Source of the DNA: Gnetum montanum
Taxonomy: Eukaryota > Streptophyta > Gnetopsida > Gnetales > Gnetaceae
DNA length: 64,000 bases
Direction: 5' to 3'
Assembly (NCBI GenBank): GCA_015680685.1
Contig: MNCI01000808.1
Span: forward strand, 138,343 to 202,342
Every line of letters starts with the position of its first letter. Position 1 is the stretch's first letter. The position numbers and the translations under genes were made by a program. The notes beneath the pieces were generated by a model, which was not told where the DNA came from, made no database searches, and saw nothing but the letters and a program-made list of their open reading frames with translations. This document shows, piece by piece, positions 24,091 through 34,780 of the stretch.

Positions 24091-24787
24091 AGCATTGATT
24101 ACTTAGATTCAACATCTTCCATATGAGAAGTAGATTTTTCATTGGCATTTATGGCTGGTCCTTTACCCTTTTGTTTTTTGGTAGGTTTTGCCTTAGGTCT
24201 TTTAGGTGGAGAGTCAGAATTAGTCCCATAATCAGGAATAGAGCCTCCTGTTGTACTTTTTGGAGTACCAAGTTTTTGTATTTTAGGTACCCATCTTTTT
24301 TCTACTGAATCTATCTTTTTTTTTGATTTTTCATAATTTCATGCAAACAATGCCTAGATTGTGCTAATACATTATTTAACCTATGGTTTGTCCAATTTTG
24401 TAGCTTTATTGTATTAGGTGGTGGATCTATTGACATCTTTTGAAACATTTTATGTGTGATTTCCTGTTTTGTGTCTTGTTCTTCATCTAGTTTGTTCATG
24501 TTTATTCTAATCAAGGCATCACATTCTACACATTTGTAATTATGTCCTTCTTTTATGTTTGCAAAGTGTCGACAAGATGGATCTATGTCAGATTCAGATT
24601 TAGACTTTGGAGCTGGTTGTTTACCTTTTGGATCTTGTTCAACAACTATAGGTGGAGTTGTTGGCTCGAAATTTTCAATTGGCTTACTAATGTGAACATA
24701 GGATGAAGAAGATGAGGGTCTTCCCATAATCTGATTAACATCCATGTTAATCCCTAATTCCTTGAACAAAGATCTCATCTTTTCCAC
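24091..24787 (-). pseudogene. Endogenous caulimovirid ORF downstream of movement protein
   Basis: Minus-strand ORF open from 24787 to 24311, then continuing after a frame change near 24310 to a stop near 24091. It lies in the same direction as, and just downstream of, the movement protein. The first part contains a spaced Cys/His set (C...H...YKCVECD, about 24505-24580) and a serine/proline/lysine-rich linker; the second part is lysine/proline-rich (PPKRPKAKPTKKQKGKG), basic like caulimovirid capsid-region sequence. I do not recognise a defined domain. The most likely role is part of the polyprotein between movement protein and coat protein. Confidence 0.5.
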
Positions 24788-24883
24788 AATATCTATTTCT
24801 GGTTTGGGTTCCGGATCTGCGAGTTTGAAAGATCTCCTAGAAGGTATTAAGCTAGATGTTTGTGTGACAGGAGGAAGGATCCT

Positions 24884-25732
24884 CTAACTAGTACTAGGAG
24901 CTTCTATTTGATGTACATTGAAGGGATCTAACTCGGTGAATCTTGGTGTTTTAAGATTTACATTATATCTACACTTTCCAAAACATCCAAACCTCGCTGG
25001 TGGAACATAATTGTAGAAATCTTTCAAGGTATCATTGATCTGTGGATACAACGTGTGTATTGGAAGATCCTTAGTGTTTATTTCAGTCCCATATTCAATA
25101 TTGGTCGAACCAATAGAAATTGGCTGTGGGCCAAAGGGCAATAGGGTTTTAATGCTAGTATGAGAAAAAAGTTTAAACACTAATCTAGTTCCTATCATAG
25201 CATAGACACTACCATTGTGCATTTCAATTGGAATATAGGCTATAAGCATTAAACTTTTAAACAAGTTTTTATCTCGTAAAGAAAGAGTAAAGTTTGGCAG
25301 CGTGACTACTAGCACATCCAATTCTAGCCTACCCTTAGCCTGTGTGATAATTGCATCTTCAAACTTCTTAAACCTTTTATCAACTAATGCAATCCAGTAA
25401 GGGTTTCTTAGTTGGTAATTGAAGTGTGGATGGATATGGATATCTATTTCGGCCATGTGTATGTAGTTATATCCCAACCTTTTCCACTCCCAACTTTCCC
25501 TAGGCAAAAAATGAAAGTGAGATTGGTTGGAGACCAAATCTACTAATTTCCAAGTCACATTTAGAGAAATGCATACTTTGGAAGGATTGGATGGGGGTTC
25601 AGACTACTAAAAGGAGTAGATCTCATGTTGTTTTGGAAGCAGAGGTAACTTCGAACACAAAGTGGTAGTACAAAAATGAGAAAGCCTATGAGTATAAGTA
25701 GAGGCACCTAATAGATTTCTATTTGAAGCCAT
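24884..25732 (-). pseudogene. Endogenous caulimovirid movement protein (30K superfamily)
   Basis: The main minus-strand ORF runs 25558-24884 (224 codons). A likely true start lies upstream at ATG 25732, linked through frameshifts and stops near 25600. Features of the 30K family: LPRESWEWKRLGYNYIHM near the N-terminal side, an LPNFTLSLRDKNL core, and a hydrophobic strand after it. In living viruses the protein opens plasmodesmata for cell-to-cell spread. It is in opposite orientation to the RT fragment at 21745-23720, so the provirus is rearranged. The 224-codon open run is the longest viral ORF left. Confidence 0.72.
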
Positions 25733-25917
25733 GGTATGGGGTCAAATGATCGCCGGTAGGACTGGATCTGGAATGGCGCCATGACTTACTGCTCCTCCTC
25801 TCGAGCTTGACTGCACACCTTAAGCCTTTGGCAGATCACAAAGGTCCAGCAAGTCTCCTGGCTTGATAGCAACCAAACAGAAAACAGGGCTATGAATACT
25901 TGTAGCAAGAGAACCTG
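25733..25917 (-). other. Virus leader between primer site and first ORF
   Basis: Non-coding minus-strand stretch between the tRNA-Met-type site and the movement protein start. No clear structure was identified. Confidence 0.4.
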
Positions 25918-25929
25918 GCTTTGATACCA
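25918..25929 (-). promoter_or_regulatory. Virus minus-strand primer site (tRNA-Met type)
   Basis: Minus strand reads TGGTATCAAAGC, 11 of 12 bases matching the usual initiator tRNA-Met complementary site TGGTATCAGAGC. It lies 186 bp upstream of the movement protein ATG, where caulimovirids start reverse transcription and where genome numbering conventionally begins. Confidence 0.6.
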
Positions 25930-25939
25930 ACTCTTGCCT

Positions 25940-27620
25940 AGATCACTCACATATTCAAATCAACCCTTGTTCCTACACCACAGGTGCTGGCATCTTGGTT
26001 TGGTGGTCATGAAAAGAGGTAGTTGTAGCAATGGGGCCTACTCCAACCTTTGAGCTTGACTGTGCTCAATTCCAAGCTAATACAGAGCTTTGGGCTTTGG
26101 TGGAAGCCAATGGATGGGAAGAATTGCTTGCACAGTTGGGGGAAGAGTAGGATTTTAAAGTGGCACAGTTCTTTAATAGATGGAGAAGGAACTCCATGAT
26201 ATTTCAAGATATTCACATTCAACTGATGGAGTGAGCTATTGTTGAATACCGACATTTCAGAAGATGGGAAGACCATTCTCTTCAGCATGCGGAGCTTCCA
26301 CAAAGTGAATCACTTCTTCATAGGTCTAGTGCTTCATTCCTCAAATGGGCAAGTCCTGAAATCACGTTTGCCAATTCTCTGGTAGTAAGTAGCAGAGCTT
26401 GTGGATAGATTTTGTATGCAATCGGAGAATGCACAAAAGCTTCAAGGGATTCATTTTGCCTTCATGTGATGCCTTCAACTCTGCTGCAGGGTCAATTTCC
26501 CCAGATTCTTCTTGGTTGTGCTAGCATGGAAGCAACCCAGGGCACATTCAAGCTTAATCCTTGCACTCTAAGAGAGGGCTCGCAGAAATCAATCAGTGCC
26601 TCTACACAACCCCCTGAAGCTAAAACTTCATCTACTATCAGCCCCCTTTCCCCCTCCCTGCCCTCCAAACTCAGGAGGAACAAAGAACAAATGAATAGCA
26701 ATTAGAGGCCCATGTTGGACAAGATGACTGTAACTAGGAAGCCTGCTAGGAACTTGTTGATTGCAGCTCAATTGAGAGCCAAGTTAAAAGCAGGACTTCA
26801 GGCATAGCTACTTGAGTCAACATGAGACATGGAGGTTGCCTTAAATAGGAGGCTTATTGAGGGAAGCAATTGGAGGAAGCTGAAGCCTAGCAAAGAAGAT
26901 CAATTGAAGAATTTGCTATGAGAGCTAGGCTGGGATTGGAACTTTGGGCCAACATTAGGGAGGAATTAACATGGGAGGTTGAGGAGAGGTGCCAGAGGGA
27001 GTTGGAGAAGCGGCACATGAAGGAGCAAGATGATCGTGAGCAATGGAAAATGAGGGCTTGTTTCTTAGAATACCATGAATCGAATACCCAAGCATGGTTT
27101 GCAGCAAGGAAAGGCCCTTATATGGGCCTTAGCATCAACAAAAGACCCCCCCTAGAAACCCCTGGGAAGCTCTTCATTCTTACATAAGAAAAATTTCCGT
27201 CACCATGCTTGGACAAGGCTAGGGGGATGAATCCTATGCAAAGAAAGCAACAGGAGGAAAAGTATTAGGCCTTCCAACAGGCTGCAAATTTTATAGTTTT
27301 TGAAGAACGGGATATTGTGGATGAATTCCTCAGGCAATAAAGACTTGTCTATGGTTGTGCCAGTCTTCCTTTTCTTTAATAGGCTGTGGTCTCTGTCGGT
27401 ACATCAGTGGTTTCTATTGTCATTTTTTGGGTTGCCACAAGCATGATTAGGCCTTTTAACTTCTAACTCTATTTATTTGTTCTCTGTTGGGCCCTCATTT
27501 TGCATGTTCCAGTTTGGGAATATCTTTTCACGTTGTTTTGATGTTTGTCTTTGTACACACAGATAGGCTAGTGGTGGTTTTTTATGCGATAAAATGATCC
27601 TAATAAAACTAAAAGGAAAA
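25940..27620 (+). mobile_element. Coiled-coil element, copy B (longest copy)
   Basis: Plus-strand degenerate coding region. The N-terminal part reads FELDCAQFQANTELWALVEA and VAQFFNRWRRNSMIFQDIHI. A middle segment (KLQGIHFAFM, then LLGCASMEATQGTFKLNP) aligns with copy A. The open frame 26918-27187 is a charged helix-rich coiled coil (ELWANIREELTWEVEERC, RELEKRHMKEQDDREQWKMR) and ends NKRPPLETPGK. After KVLGLPTG and IVFEE comes a non-coding tail to about 27620. There is no RT and no LTR. It probably depends on LINE machinery, as shown for copy A. Function unknown. Confidence 0.55.
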
Positions 27621-28695
27621 ATTTTATAGGACAACAATTAGGCTTGCTATTTTACATGACACTGAATGTTGGGTTGTAGAAAAGCAGCATGTGCAACATA
27701 TTAGCGTGACAAAAATACGATTGCTTAAATAGATGTTGAGTGTTACAAGAGAGACAAATTGCATGATTATATATATTAAAGGATGGCTTGTTACAAATAA
27801 GCTAAAAAATGGCAGCTTGGCCATGTTCAAAGAAATAAGATAATGAACCTCTGAAAAATGATTGCAACATCGCAATTCCAATAAACCTATTGAGAGGAAG
27901 ACCCAAAAAGGAAAAAAGAAAAAAGAAAAAGAAAAAAATATGGTTAAAGTAAATATGATAAAATTGCAAATATACCAAGCATTAGCTCTTCATAGAGATA
28001 AATAGCAAAAGAGAACTTACGTAACTTATCCTCTATTATTGGGACAAAGCTAGGATGATGATGACAATAATGATTTTGTTAGACATTACTAACCAAGAAT
28101 TTCTTTGGGGTTTTGTTGCAAAATGATTCTCTATGATTTTGCTGGCATTAGTTAGCAATGATTCCAGATGCTCTGCACATTCCTAAGTAGAAAGTTGCTA
28201 GTAGCAACCATGTCAGGAACTTAAGCAACAAGAGATAAGGTTCCTTGGTCAGTTTTAGATGGTTTTGTAGGAGCTCTAGGTCCTACAACATTGTGAAATT
28301 CAGTCTGCCTTACATCACCATGTTTTATTGGACAGCTATTCTTCTCTGTTGCTATCCTTACTGGATAATTTTCTTCATATGTAGTATAAGAAAGAAAATC
28401 TCAATAACTCTTTAGAAACCAAGTGAATGTAATCTTTGTGTATCAGCATTGATCTGAAAGCTTTTTAATTACTTTTTGACTTAATTGGATAAAATGTTTT
28501 GTATTGTTTGCTAGTTAGATCAATTGAGAAGTTTGTATTTTGTTGTGTTTTTTTTTTGATGAGGTTAAGTTATTTCAGTCTGTGAACTATTTCCTAAATA
28601 GCATTTCTAGAACCAGTTTTGTTGCACACATCTTACTATAAAGGATAAGTTGCAGTTTGCCTCGAATATTTAAATTGAACAACTATGCACAACAG
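27621..28695. other. End of giant intron, no recognised element
   Basis: AT-rich, with a purine-rich GAAAAAA tract near 27900-27940. Nothing else recognised before the acceptor at 28695. Confidence 0.5.
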
Positions 28696-29583
28696 GCACA
28701 CAATTCTTTGCTTTTATGGATCAGCTGTTCTTGTGGCAATTTTGTTAGGTGAATGGAAAGAACAAAGGGTGGCTCGAATATTAACAGGTATCGCACCTAG
28801 CAAGATATATTTATGACTAAAAATTCATTCATATCTGTATTGCAAAAATATCAACTCAGTTATACATGCCTTTACTTCTTTTTTTGGCAGTTTATTATGG
28901 TGTTGAAAACTCGTTTACCAAATTGGCTCCTCATTTTATACAGGTTTTTAAGAATAGTCTGATTTACAACCTTAATTTTGCCTAAATAAGTTTGATTAGC
29001 AGCTTAATAGCTTGTGGTTGATTTATGTATTTTTACAGTGGGCGATGGGCTTCTACAGCACACAATTTCTTCTCTTAACATTTTTGGCACTACTATCATT
29101 ATTGTTAGCAGGTTTCTTTAGCTATCATGTTTATCTTGTAATCACCAATATGACAACTAATGAGGTAGGTTTCTGAAGATACCATGAACCCTGGTAACTG
29201 TCCTTAATGTTATATTGTCATATATTTCAGAGTGAATATCATACTTGACTGCATTTTAAATGTTTTTGCAGACATTCAAGTGGGATAATTATAAAATGTG
29301 GCATCTGAGTGTAGCACATGCTAAAGAAGTCACAGAATGTCATGACTGCACTACGGATACCACAATAGTGCAAGACGGCCGGAGAGATTTGAATGCTGTT
29401 AAATCAAAGCACAATTTTCTCAACTGCAACATCCATTGGAAGAAATTTTATTCAAAATGGTTAAGAAGTACAAACTGTTCACTACCAGATAATGCTTATG
29501 ATAAAGGGCTAATGCTTAATATCTATGAAGTTTTTTTCCCACTTTCCACCAGAAAATCCTTCAATTCAACCAAAATAGATTAG
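28696..29583 (+). CDS. PAT17-like: DHHC protein S-acyltransferase, downstream exons and stop
   Basis: Four exons, 28696-28787, 28891-28943, 29039-29164 and 29272-29583, continue the frame begun at 1-244. All three introns between them are about 95-107 bp and GT-AG. Exon 28696 completes the split TGG codon and encodes a hydrophobic segment ([18 protein letters not shown]). The next exon gives [18 protein letters not shown]. The exon at 29039 encodes a long membrane segment ([18 protein letters not shown]) ending at MTTNE, which matches the TTxE motif conserved in plant palmitoyltransferases. The last exon encodes a cytosolic tail and ends [13 protein letters not shown]...KID with TAG at 29581-29583. 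Total visible protein is 234 residues against about 300 for Arabidopsis PAT17, so roughly the last three quarters are present. Assignment to the PAT17 subgroup rests on remembered similarity; DHHC family membership is secure. Confidence 0.9.
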
Positions 29584-30590
29584 TTCCTGCATAAGTTTTG
29601 AAGGACAAATAACTGTTACCCTCCAGAAAATTCCCTAATTCCACCCATATTTAGTAAGTGTCCTGCTGACGGTTATGTTGACGTACATAGAGGTGTTAAA
29701 AAAGGGGAAATCACCATTTTGCTACTTTACGTGGACGACAGTCTCCACATTGTATTCTAAGGATGAAATGTGCATACATATATATCTTGCTTAATGATGT
29801 TATGAAAAAAATAGGTGTTATTCAATTTGCCTATAAGAACCATATCAAACTTCTTTTTTTATTGTACAAATAAAAAGAAATTATTAAATAAAATAAGATT
29901 TCAAGTTCAATAAGATTATTTTTGAGATTTTGATCAGCCAAATGAGAGGATAAAATTTCTGAAAAATAAAATGATTATATGAAGGTACCAATTTAATCCT
30001 AACCATAGAAATATAAATTATAATTTTGTTAAGGTTGTAATTAAATAACCTCAGGCAGAACTGCTGGATCAAGAGTTTGTGACTTGTGCACATTCTTCAA
30101 AAATTTTGTAAACCCACGTTTTGCTTGTGGTTTCTTTGTGGAGGTTAAACATCAAAAAACTTTTTCCGATCTTGAGGAAGCAGGGCAGGAGATTAGGGGA
30201 ATCATATGGAGATCTTTTATTTATTTATTTATTTAATACTTTTCAACCCTTTTTGCAATTTCGACGATGATAATGTTAGTATGTAGCAAAGGCTATAGCT
30301 TGATATAATATTCTTTCAGTGAGGTAGAAAACACTATGCCTATCTTAAAAAATGCATATGGGCATATTTAAAATATTGGGTAACCATTGGCTTTTTCGAT
30401 GTTTATCATTTACTGCCTACTGGCAACTGTTGGAAGACTCAGATTTTTACAAAGTTTAGGGGTTAGAGGGGATAACTGCATGTCACAAATGGAAGTTAGA
30501 AGATTTTCTTGGTTGCGTTTGCAGATGGATTTTTTGGATCATTTAGATTTTGATAGCTTATTTGGAAGTTGGCCCTAAAATTTATGAATG
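29584..30590 (+). other. 3' UTR and downstream flank of the DHHC gene
   Basis: AT-rich and non-coding. Candidate poly(A) signals AATAAA occur at 29869-29874 and 29887-29892. A (TTTA)n tract lies near 30215-30236. The transcript end cannot be fixed from sequence alone. Confidence 0.4.
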
Positions 30591-31060
30591 TGAATGGTGA
30601 AAAGTGCAAACTTCTTATGTCGAAGAATCTTGCATTATTAATTATGGATGAAACCCTTGGAACCATTCAACAAATTGTAAAGGAAGTAGAGGTACTAGGA
30701 TAAGTAGATCAATCATTGAAGGCTATTATTCACATGGAACAAAAGACTTAGACATTAGATGTACTTGAGGAAGCACAAACATTTTGACTAAGGCTAATTA
30801 GTTGGAACATGGGGATAAAAACTTAGGATTTTTTCATACTTATGCATGTATAAGGTATAATAAAAATCATATCACAAAAAGATCTCCAAAATCACTATTG
30901 ATTTTTACCAAAAATTATTAGATGTTGGAACTCCTAACAATTTTCTTTTGGCATGTAACTTCACTCATTTACCAGAAATAGTGCATGCCTTTGGATGTAC
31001 TTAATGACTTTTTTGCTAATTCTAGCCTCATTATTAACTTAAGTAAGCTTTATAAGTAAG
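30590..31060 (+). mobile_element. LINE copy 3, first piece
   Basis: Reads an endonuclease-RT linker (LEEAQTF, then LGFFHTYACIRYNKNHITK near 30815-30875) and, after a deletion of most of the RT, FFANSSLIINLSK (about 31010-31040), typical of the region after RT motif C. Interrupted by the GC-rich insert at about 31068. Confidence 0.62.
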
Positions 31061-31067
31061 TTGACGT

Positions 31068-31978
31068 AGGAGACTCATTGGACTCTGACAGCTATAGCCT
31101 TCGCTTGGGGATGCCGCTCCCAACAAAGCTCGTGCCTCCCTGCTATCAGGATGGCTCCCCCCTGCCAGACCCCCCCAGTGGCCGCTCCAATTGGGCTGAG
31201 GAGCTGCAACAAGCCAAACAGCGAGCCACAACCGCGGCACGGGAGGTGGAGCGGCGGGAGTGGGAGGCCAAGTGGAATGAGGCCCTTGCCCAGTCTCGGG
31301 TTGACCTAGAAGCCCAGTTCCACGAGCGGGAATAGTAGCATATGCGACAACATGAGCTTATGGCAGAGGCGGCTCGGGGCTGGCTTATTGACGAGATCCA
31401 GGCCCAAGTGAGAGAGGAGCTCAGACAGGAGGACGCAACCCGTAGAGCCCAAGAGGAGGCGGAAAGGGTGGAGTAGGAACGCNNNNNNNNNNNNNNNNNN
31501 NNNNNNNNNNNNNNNNNNNNNNNNNNNNNNNNNNNNNNNNNNNNNNNNNNNNNNNNNNNNNNNNNNNNNNNNNNNNNNNNNNNNNNNNNNNNNNNNNNNN
31601 NNNNNNNNNNNNNNNNNNNNNNNNNNNNNNNNNNNNNNNNNNNNNNNNNNNNNNNNNNNNNNNNNNNNNNNNNNNNNNNNNNNNNNNNNNNNNNNNNNNN
31701 NNNNNNNNNNNNNNNNNNNNNNNNNNNNNNNNNNNNNNNNNNNNNNNNNNNNNNNNNNNNNNNNNNNNNNNNNNNNNNNNNNNNNNNNNNNNNNNNNNNN
31801 NNGGGGTGCGCCCCCCCAGAAGAACGTTTTCTCGGTTTGAGGTGCTGGAGTTCTTGCATCGGGGTTTCCACCCCCCTCCTTTTTTCTCTGTGGGCCATTT
31901 TTGATGACCCTTGCATTGTATACTCTTGTACTATAATTTTGCAGTAATACAATCCCGAACATTCTTTCAAAATTTTTT
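31068..31978 (+). mobile_element. GC-rich coiled-coil insert, copy C, containing an assembly gap
   Basis: It interrupts LINE copy 3 and is clearly more GC-rich than its surroundings. The plus strand is open 31078-31335 (SNWAEELQQAKQRATTAARE, VERREWEAKWNEALAQSRV), then after a TAG continues AEAARGWLIDEIQAQVREEL up to the gap. The protein is a heptad-like, Glu/Arg/Ala-rich coiled coil, similar in style to copies A and B but not clearly alignable. After the gap comes a non-coding tail ending in an oligo-T run (31971-31981). Function unknown. Confidence 0.5.
31483..31802. other. Assembly gap of 320 N
   Basis: Run of undetermined bases flanked by GC-rich sequence. Minus-strand open frames that span it are artefacts of unread bases. 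Confidence 0.99.
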
Positions 31979-31984
31979 TTTGGA

Positions 31985-32870
31985 ATGCCTACTCATGACT
32001 TTGATATTTTTGTACCTCTTTGGGATGTACTCAGGAACAAAGTATTTAGATTTTCATTTCTCTAATGGCAAATTGCGGAAAGAGCTTTGGATGAATATGG
32101 TCAATAAAGCTAATAAAAAGTTGGAAGGTTGGCAAGGGAAATTGTTGTCTAGAGTAGCTAGACTCTAGTTGGTAAGATCAGTTATTCAGTTTATGCCTTT
32201 GTATCTTTTTCAATTATATAAGGTACCAAAAAGCATTATCTATATTTTGGAAAAAAAAATTGGGTAGTATTTTCTATGGTCAACTTCATTGTCTTAAACC
32301 TATCACACTAAATCTTGGAAAAATATTTGTAGTCTTAATCTTGTGCTTCTAGGCAAGCTTTCTTGGCATATTGAAAATGAAAATAAGCCTTAAATTCAAG
32401 TTGTATTAGCAAAATATTTATATAATGATGTACTATTTTTGTTAGCCCCAAGAATTATTAATGCATCCCCTTTTTGAAGAGGCATGGAAAGCATAAAAGA
32501 ATGGTACATTAAATGGGTAAGCATTGATGAAGCCCATTATACAACAAAGTCCATTTATCAACATTGTAATGTCAATAATCATGAATCTATCTATTATAAA
32601 TGGCATTGTAGACCTTTAATGCCAAGACACCAATTCTTTATGAATAAGCCTATATCTAATGAACTACGAGTTCTTTCCTAGTTACAATCTTAAGGCATTA
32701 TTGACCATGATAAATGTTCTAGATGCAGGGTTTTTAAGGATATTGATTATTTTTTAATATCTTGTCCTTTTGCTCAATTTGTATGAGATTTCTAGGCACA
32801 AACTCTTAAAAGAAGAAAACCTTTTAATGTATCTTTTAATGATTTGACAGAACAATGGAATATTATTGGA
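31985..32870 (+). mobile_element. LINE copy 3, second piece (post-RT and zinc-binding end)
   Basis: Reads NKVFRFSFL/FSNGKLRKELWMNMVNKA, KKLEGWQGKLLSRVARL (31985-32168), GKLSWHIENENKP (32340-32390), and a C-terminal zinc-type motif CSRCRVFKDIDYFLISCPFA (about 32710-32780). Same LINE class as copies 1 and 2, with several frameshifts. Confidence 0.72.
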
Positions 32871-33350
32871 GTAAATTAGTTGAAGCAATTGATGTGAAAA
32901 CCTATTTGAATAGGAACATGCATTAGTTGTTTTTGTGTGGTTTAAAGCTTTACATCTATGAAAAGATTTAGGGATTACAAAGATGAGTTTTCACTAGCAA
33001 CAAAGTTAGTTCACTTTTGTGGTTATAAGAATCTTATTTGGTTGTTAATTTTGGTATCTTTTTTTTAAATGTAAGCTAGATTGTAAAATTAGTGAACTTC
33101 AAACTATAATGTTGCCAAAATAGAACAAGGTTTTCCTTATTTTTTATTAAAAGATTTTGGAAGTGAAGTTCTCTTTTATATAATGATATTGGTATTTTAG
33201 TATGTATAGATCCAAAGAATCTTTTGGACAAATTAACTTGTGAAAAATACATCAATCCTAAGCATATTAGTGTTGGCACATTTCTATTATTTCATGAAGT
33301 AGTCATTGCCATTGCTAAGGAATATTTGGGTCATAATTTTATTCAAAAAA
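32871..33350. other. Unclassified flank of LINE copy 3
   Basis: No clear element. AT-rich with scattered short ORFs. Confidence 0.4.
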
Positions 33351-33570
33351 TTAAAGAACTGAAGGAGGGTTAACTAGACACCATTGGCAACTTACAAAAT
33401 CAAAGAGACCTCGAGATTGAAGATTGCATTCTTTTCAAAGGATTGCCCTCTTAGCTAGGGAATATTTCTAGTTTGAAATCTTTAAAAGTAAATGATTGCT
33501 AAATGGTGGAGGTCATCCACACGTAAGGATTGCTGAATCTAGAAAAACTCAAAGGAGCATTCCAAAAATA
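33351..33570 (+). pseudogene. NLR-type leucine-rich-repeat relic
   Basis: One frame with three or four stops reads LDTIGNLQNQRDLEIEDC, FKGLPS-LGNISSLKSLKV, NDC-MVEVI and LLNLEKLKGAF. The spacing of Leu, Asn and Cys (LxxLxxLxLxxC, LPxxLGNLSSLxxL) is that of plant NBS-LRR resistance proteins. Only about two to three repeats remain and no NB-ARC or TIR domain is visible nearby. It is a fragment, not a working gene. Confidence 0.62.
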
Positions 33571-34780
33571 TGGCTTGTAAAGCATGGCTTGTTAAAGACA
33601 TCAATGCAGCTACTTTGTTTTAATCCTATGAGTTCATATCTTCCCATTTCGTTTTAGTTACTAAGCTAATGGTTTAGATAGTACTGTGCTTTGCATTTAA
33701 TTTTGGGGGTTTTCTAGGTTTCCTTTATAGCTCAATTTTTGTGTAATATTAGACTTCTATTAAGGTTTGTCATATAAGAGCTTATGTTGTAGAAAAGTAT
33801 CTTGAGCAATTTAATGGTAATGTTTTATAGAAATTTCCTATTTGAGTTTAGGGAATCTAGAAAATATTTGAGAGATGACTGAAATAGTTTCTTTGTTTTT
33901 AAATTTTATTGCCATAATATTGCAATCTTGAAATTGTCAAATTTTTCTATAAGTTCTATTGTTTGCAATTCTTAACCAATTTTAACTAGCCAAATAGAAG
34001 CTTGTACTTTGTTGTTTACAAAGTGTTTTGGTAGTTAAAAAGAATGTCTTTTATGAAATTGCTTGTTGAGCTCAAAAAGTTTGGATGATTCATAACAGAT
34101 TGAACTGGAATAGCTTTATTGTGAAGTGTTTCCTCATGTTAATTTATTTTGCTTAAATGTTTGAGATCCCCAGAAATTTGCTTTCTTTTGTTTTGTCTTT
34201 CTAATACCTATTGAATCTTGCCCTATTTCTAGTTTTCTTGTGGAATTTTCTCTCTAGGGGAAATTAGGAGTAGATTGGTAGAATTGTGCTTAAACGTTTT
34301 TGTGAAATTTTATTTATTACAAGTAATGTACTATAGGGACTATATAGACTAAGTGATTTGACAAAATAGAAACTTTCAACAACTCTTAGTATTTGACATA
34401 GTTAGTTGAATTTCTTTTATGAAAGTCCATTACAATTTCATACACAAACCCAAGTATTTCAACATTCAAAACAACAAACACATACTCATGTTTAGTTCGT
34501 TTCATAACCACTAAATCTATTTGGAGGTATTTGGATCTTGGTGTTGCCAGAGACTAGCAAGGATCTAAACCCTATTTCAAGAACACCTTTGCATCCCATG
34601 ACTCCCAAGGTTGCGAAATTGGAGGCCCACAACATTGGTGGTCCCAAATGGTCACCAACAATTTGATACGTCCAATATTCAAGTATAATTAGTTGTTAGT
34701 TCTCATACTGTATTTAGATTGATGTTTATGTATTCAAAAGTCTTTTAGTTTATGTTCATTTGAATTTTAAAGATCACATG
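33571..34780. other. Intergenic stretch without recognised element
   Basis: AT-rich. Nothing recognised on either strand. Confidence 0.45.

Larger units (their letters stand above)
245..28695 (+). other. Giant 28,451-bp intron of the DHHC gene
   Basis: The donor is GTAACT at 245 and the acceptor CAACAG ends at 28695. The split codon TG|G and the uninterrupted family motif across the junction ([12 protein letters not shown]) show that the flanking exons are directly joined in mRNA. The intron is almost wholly decayed transposon and virus sequence, described entry by entry below. The other introns of the gene are ordinary, near 100 bp. Confidence 0.88.

Noticed and set aside
31146-31970. Long minus-strand ORFs (274 and 218 codons) across the N run
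   Set aside because: They are open only because 320 undetermined bases give no stops; the plus strand carries the coiled-coil coding signal.
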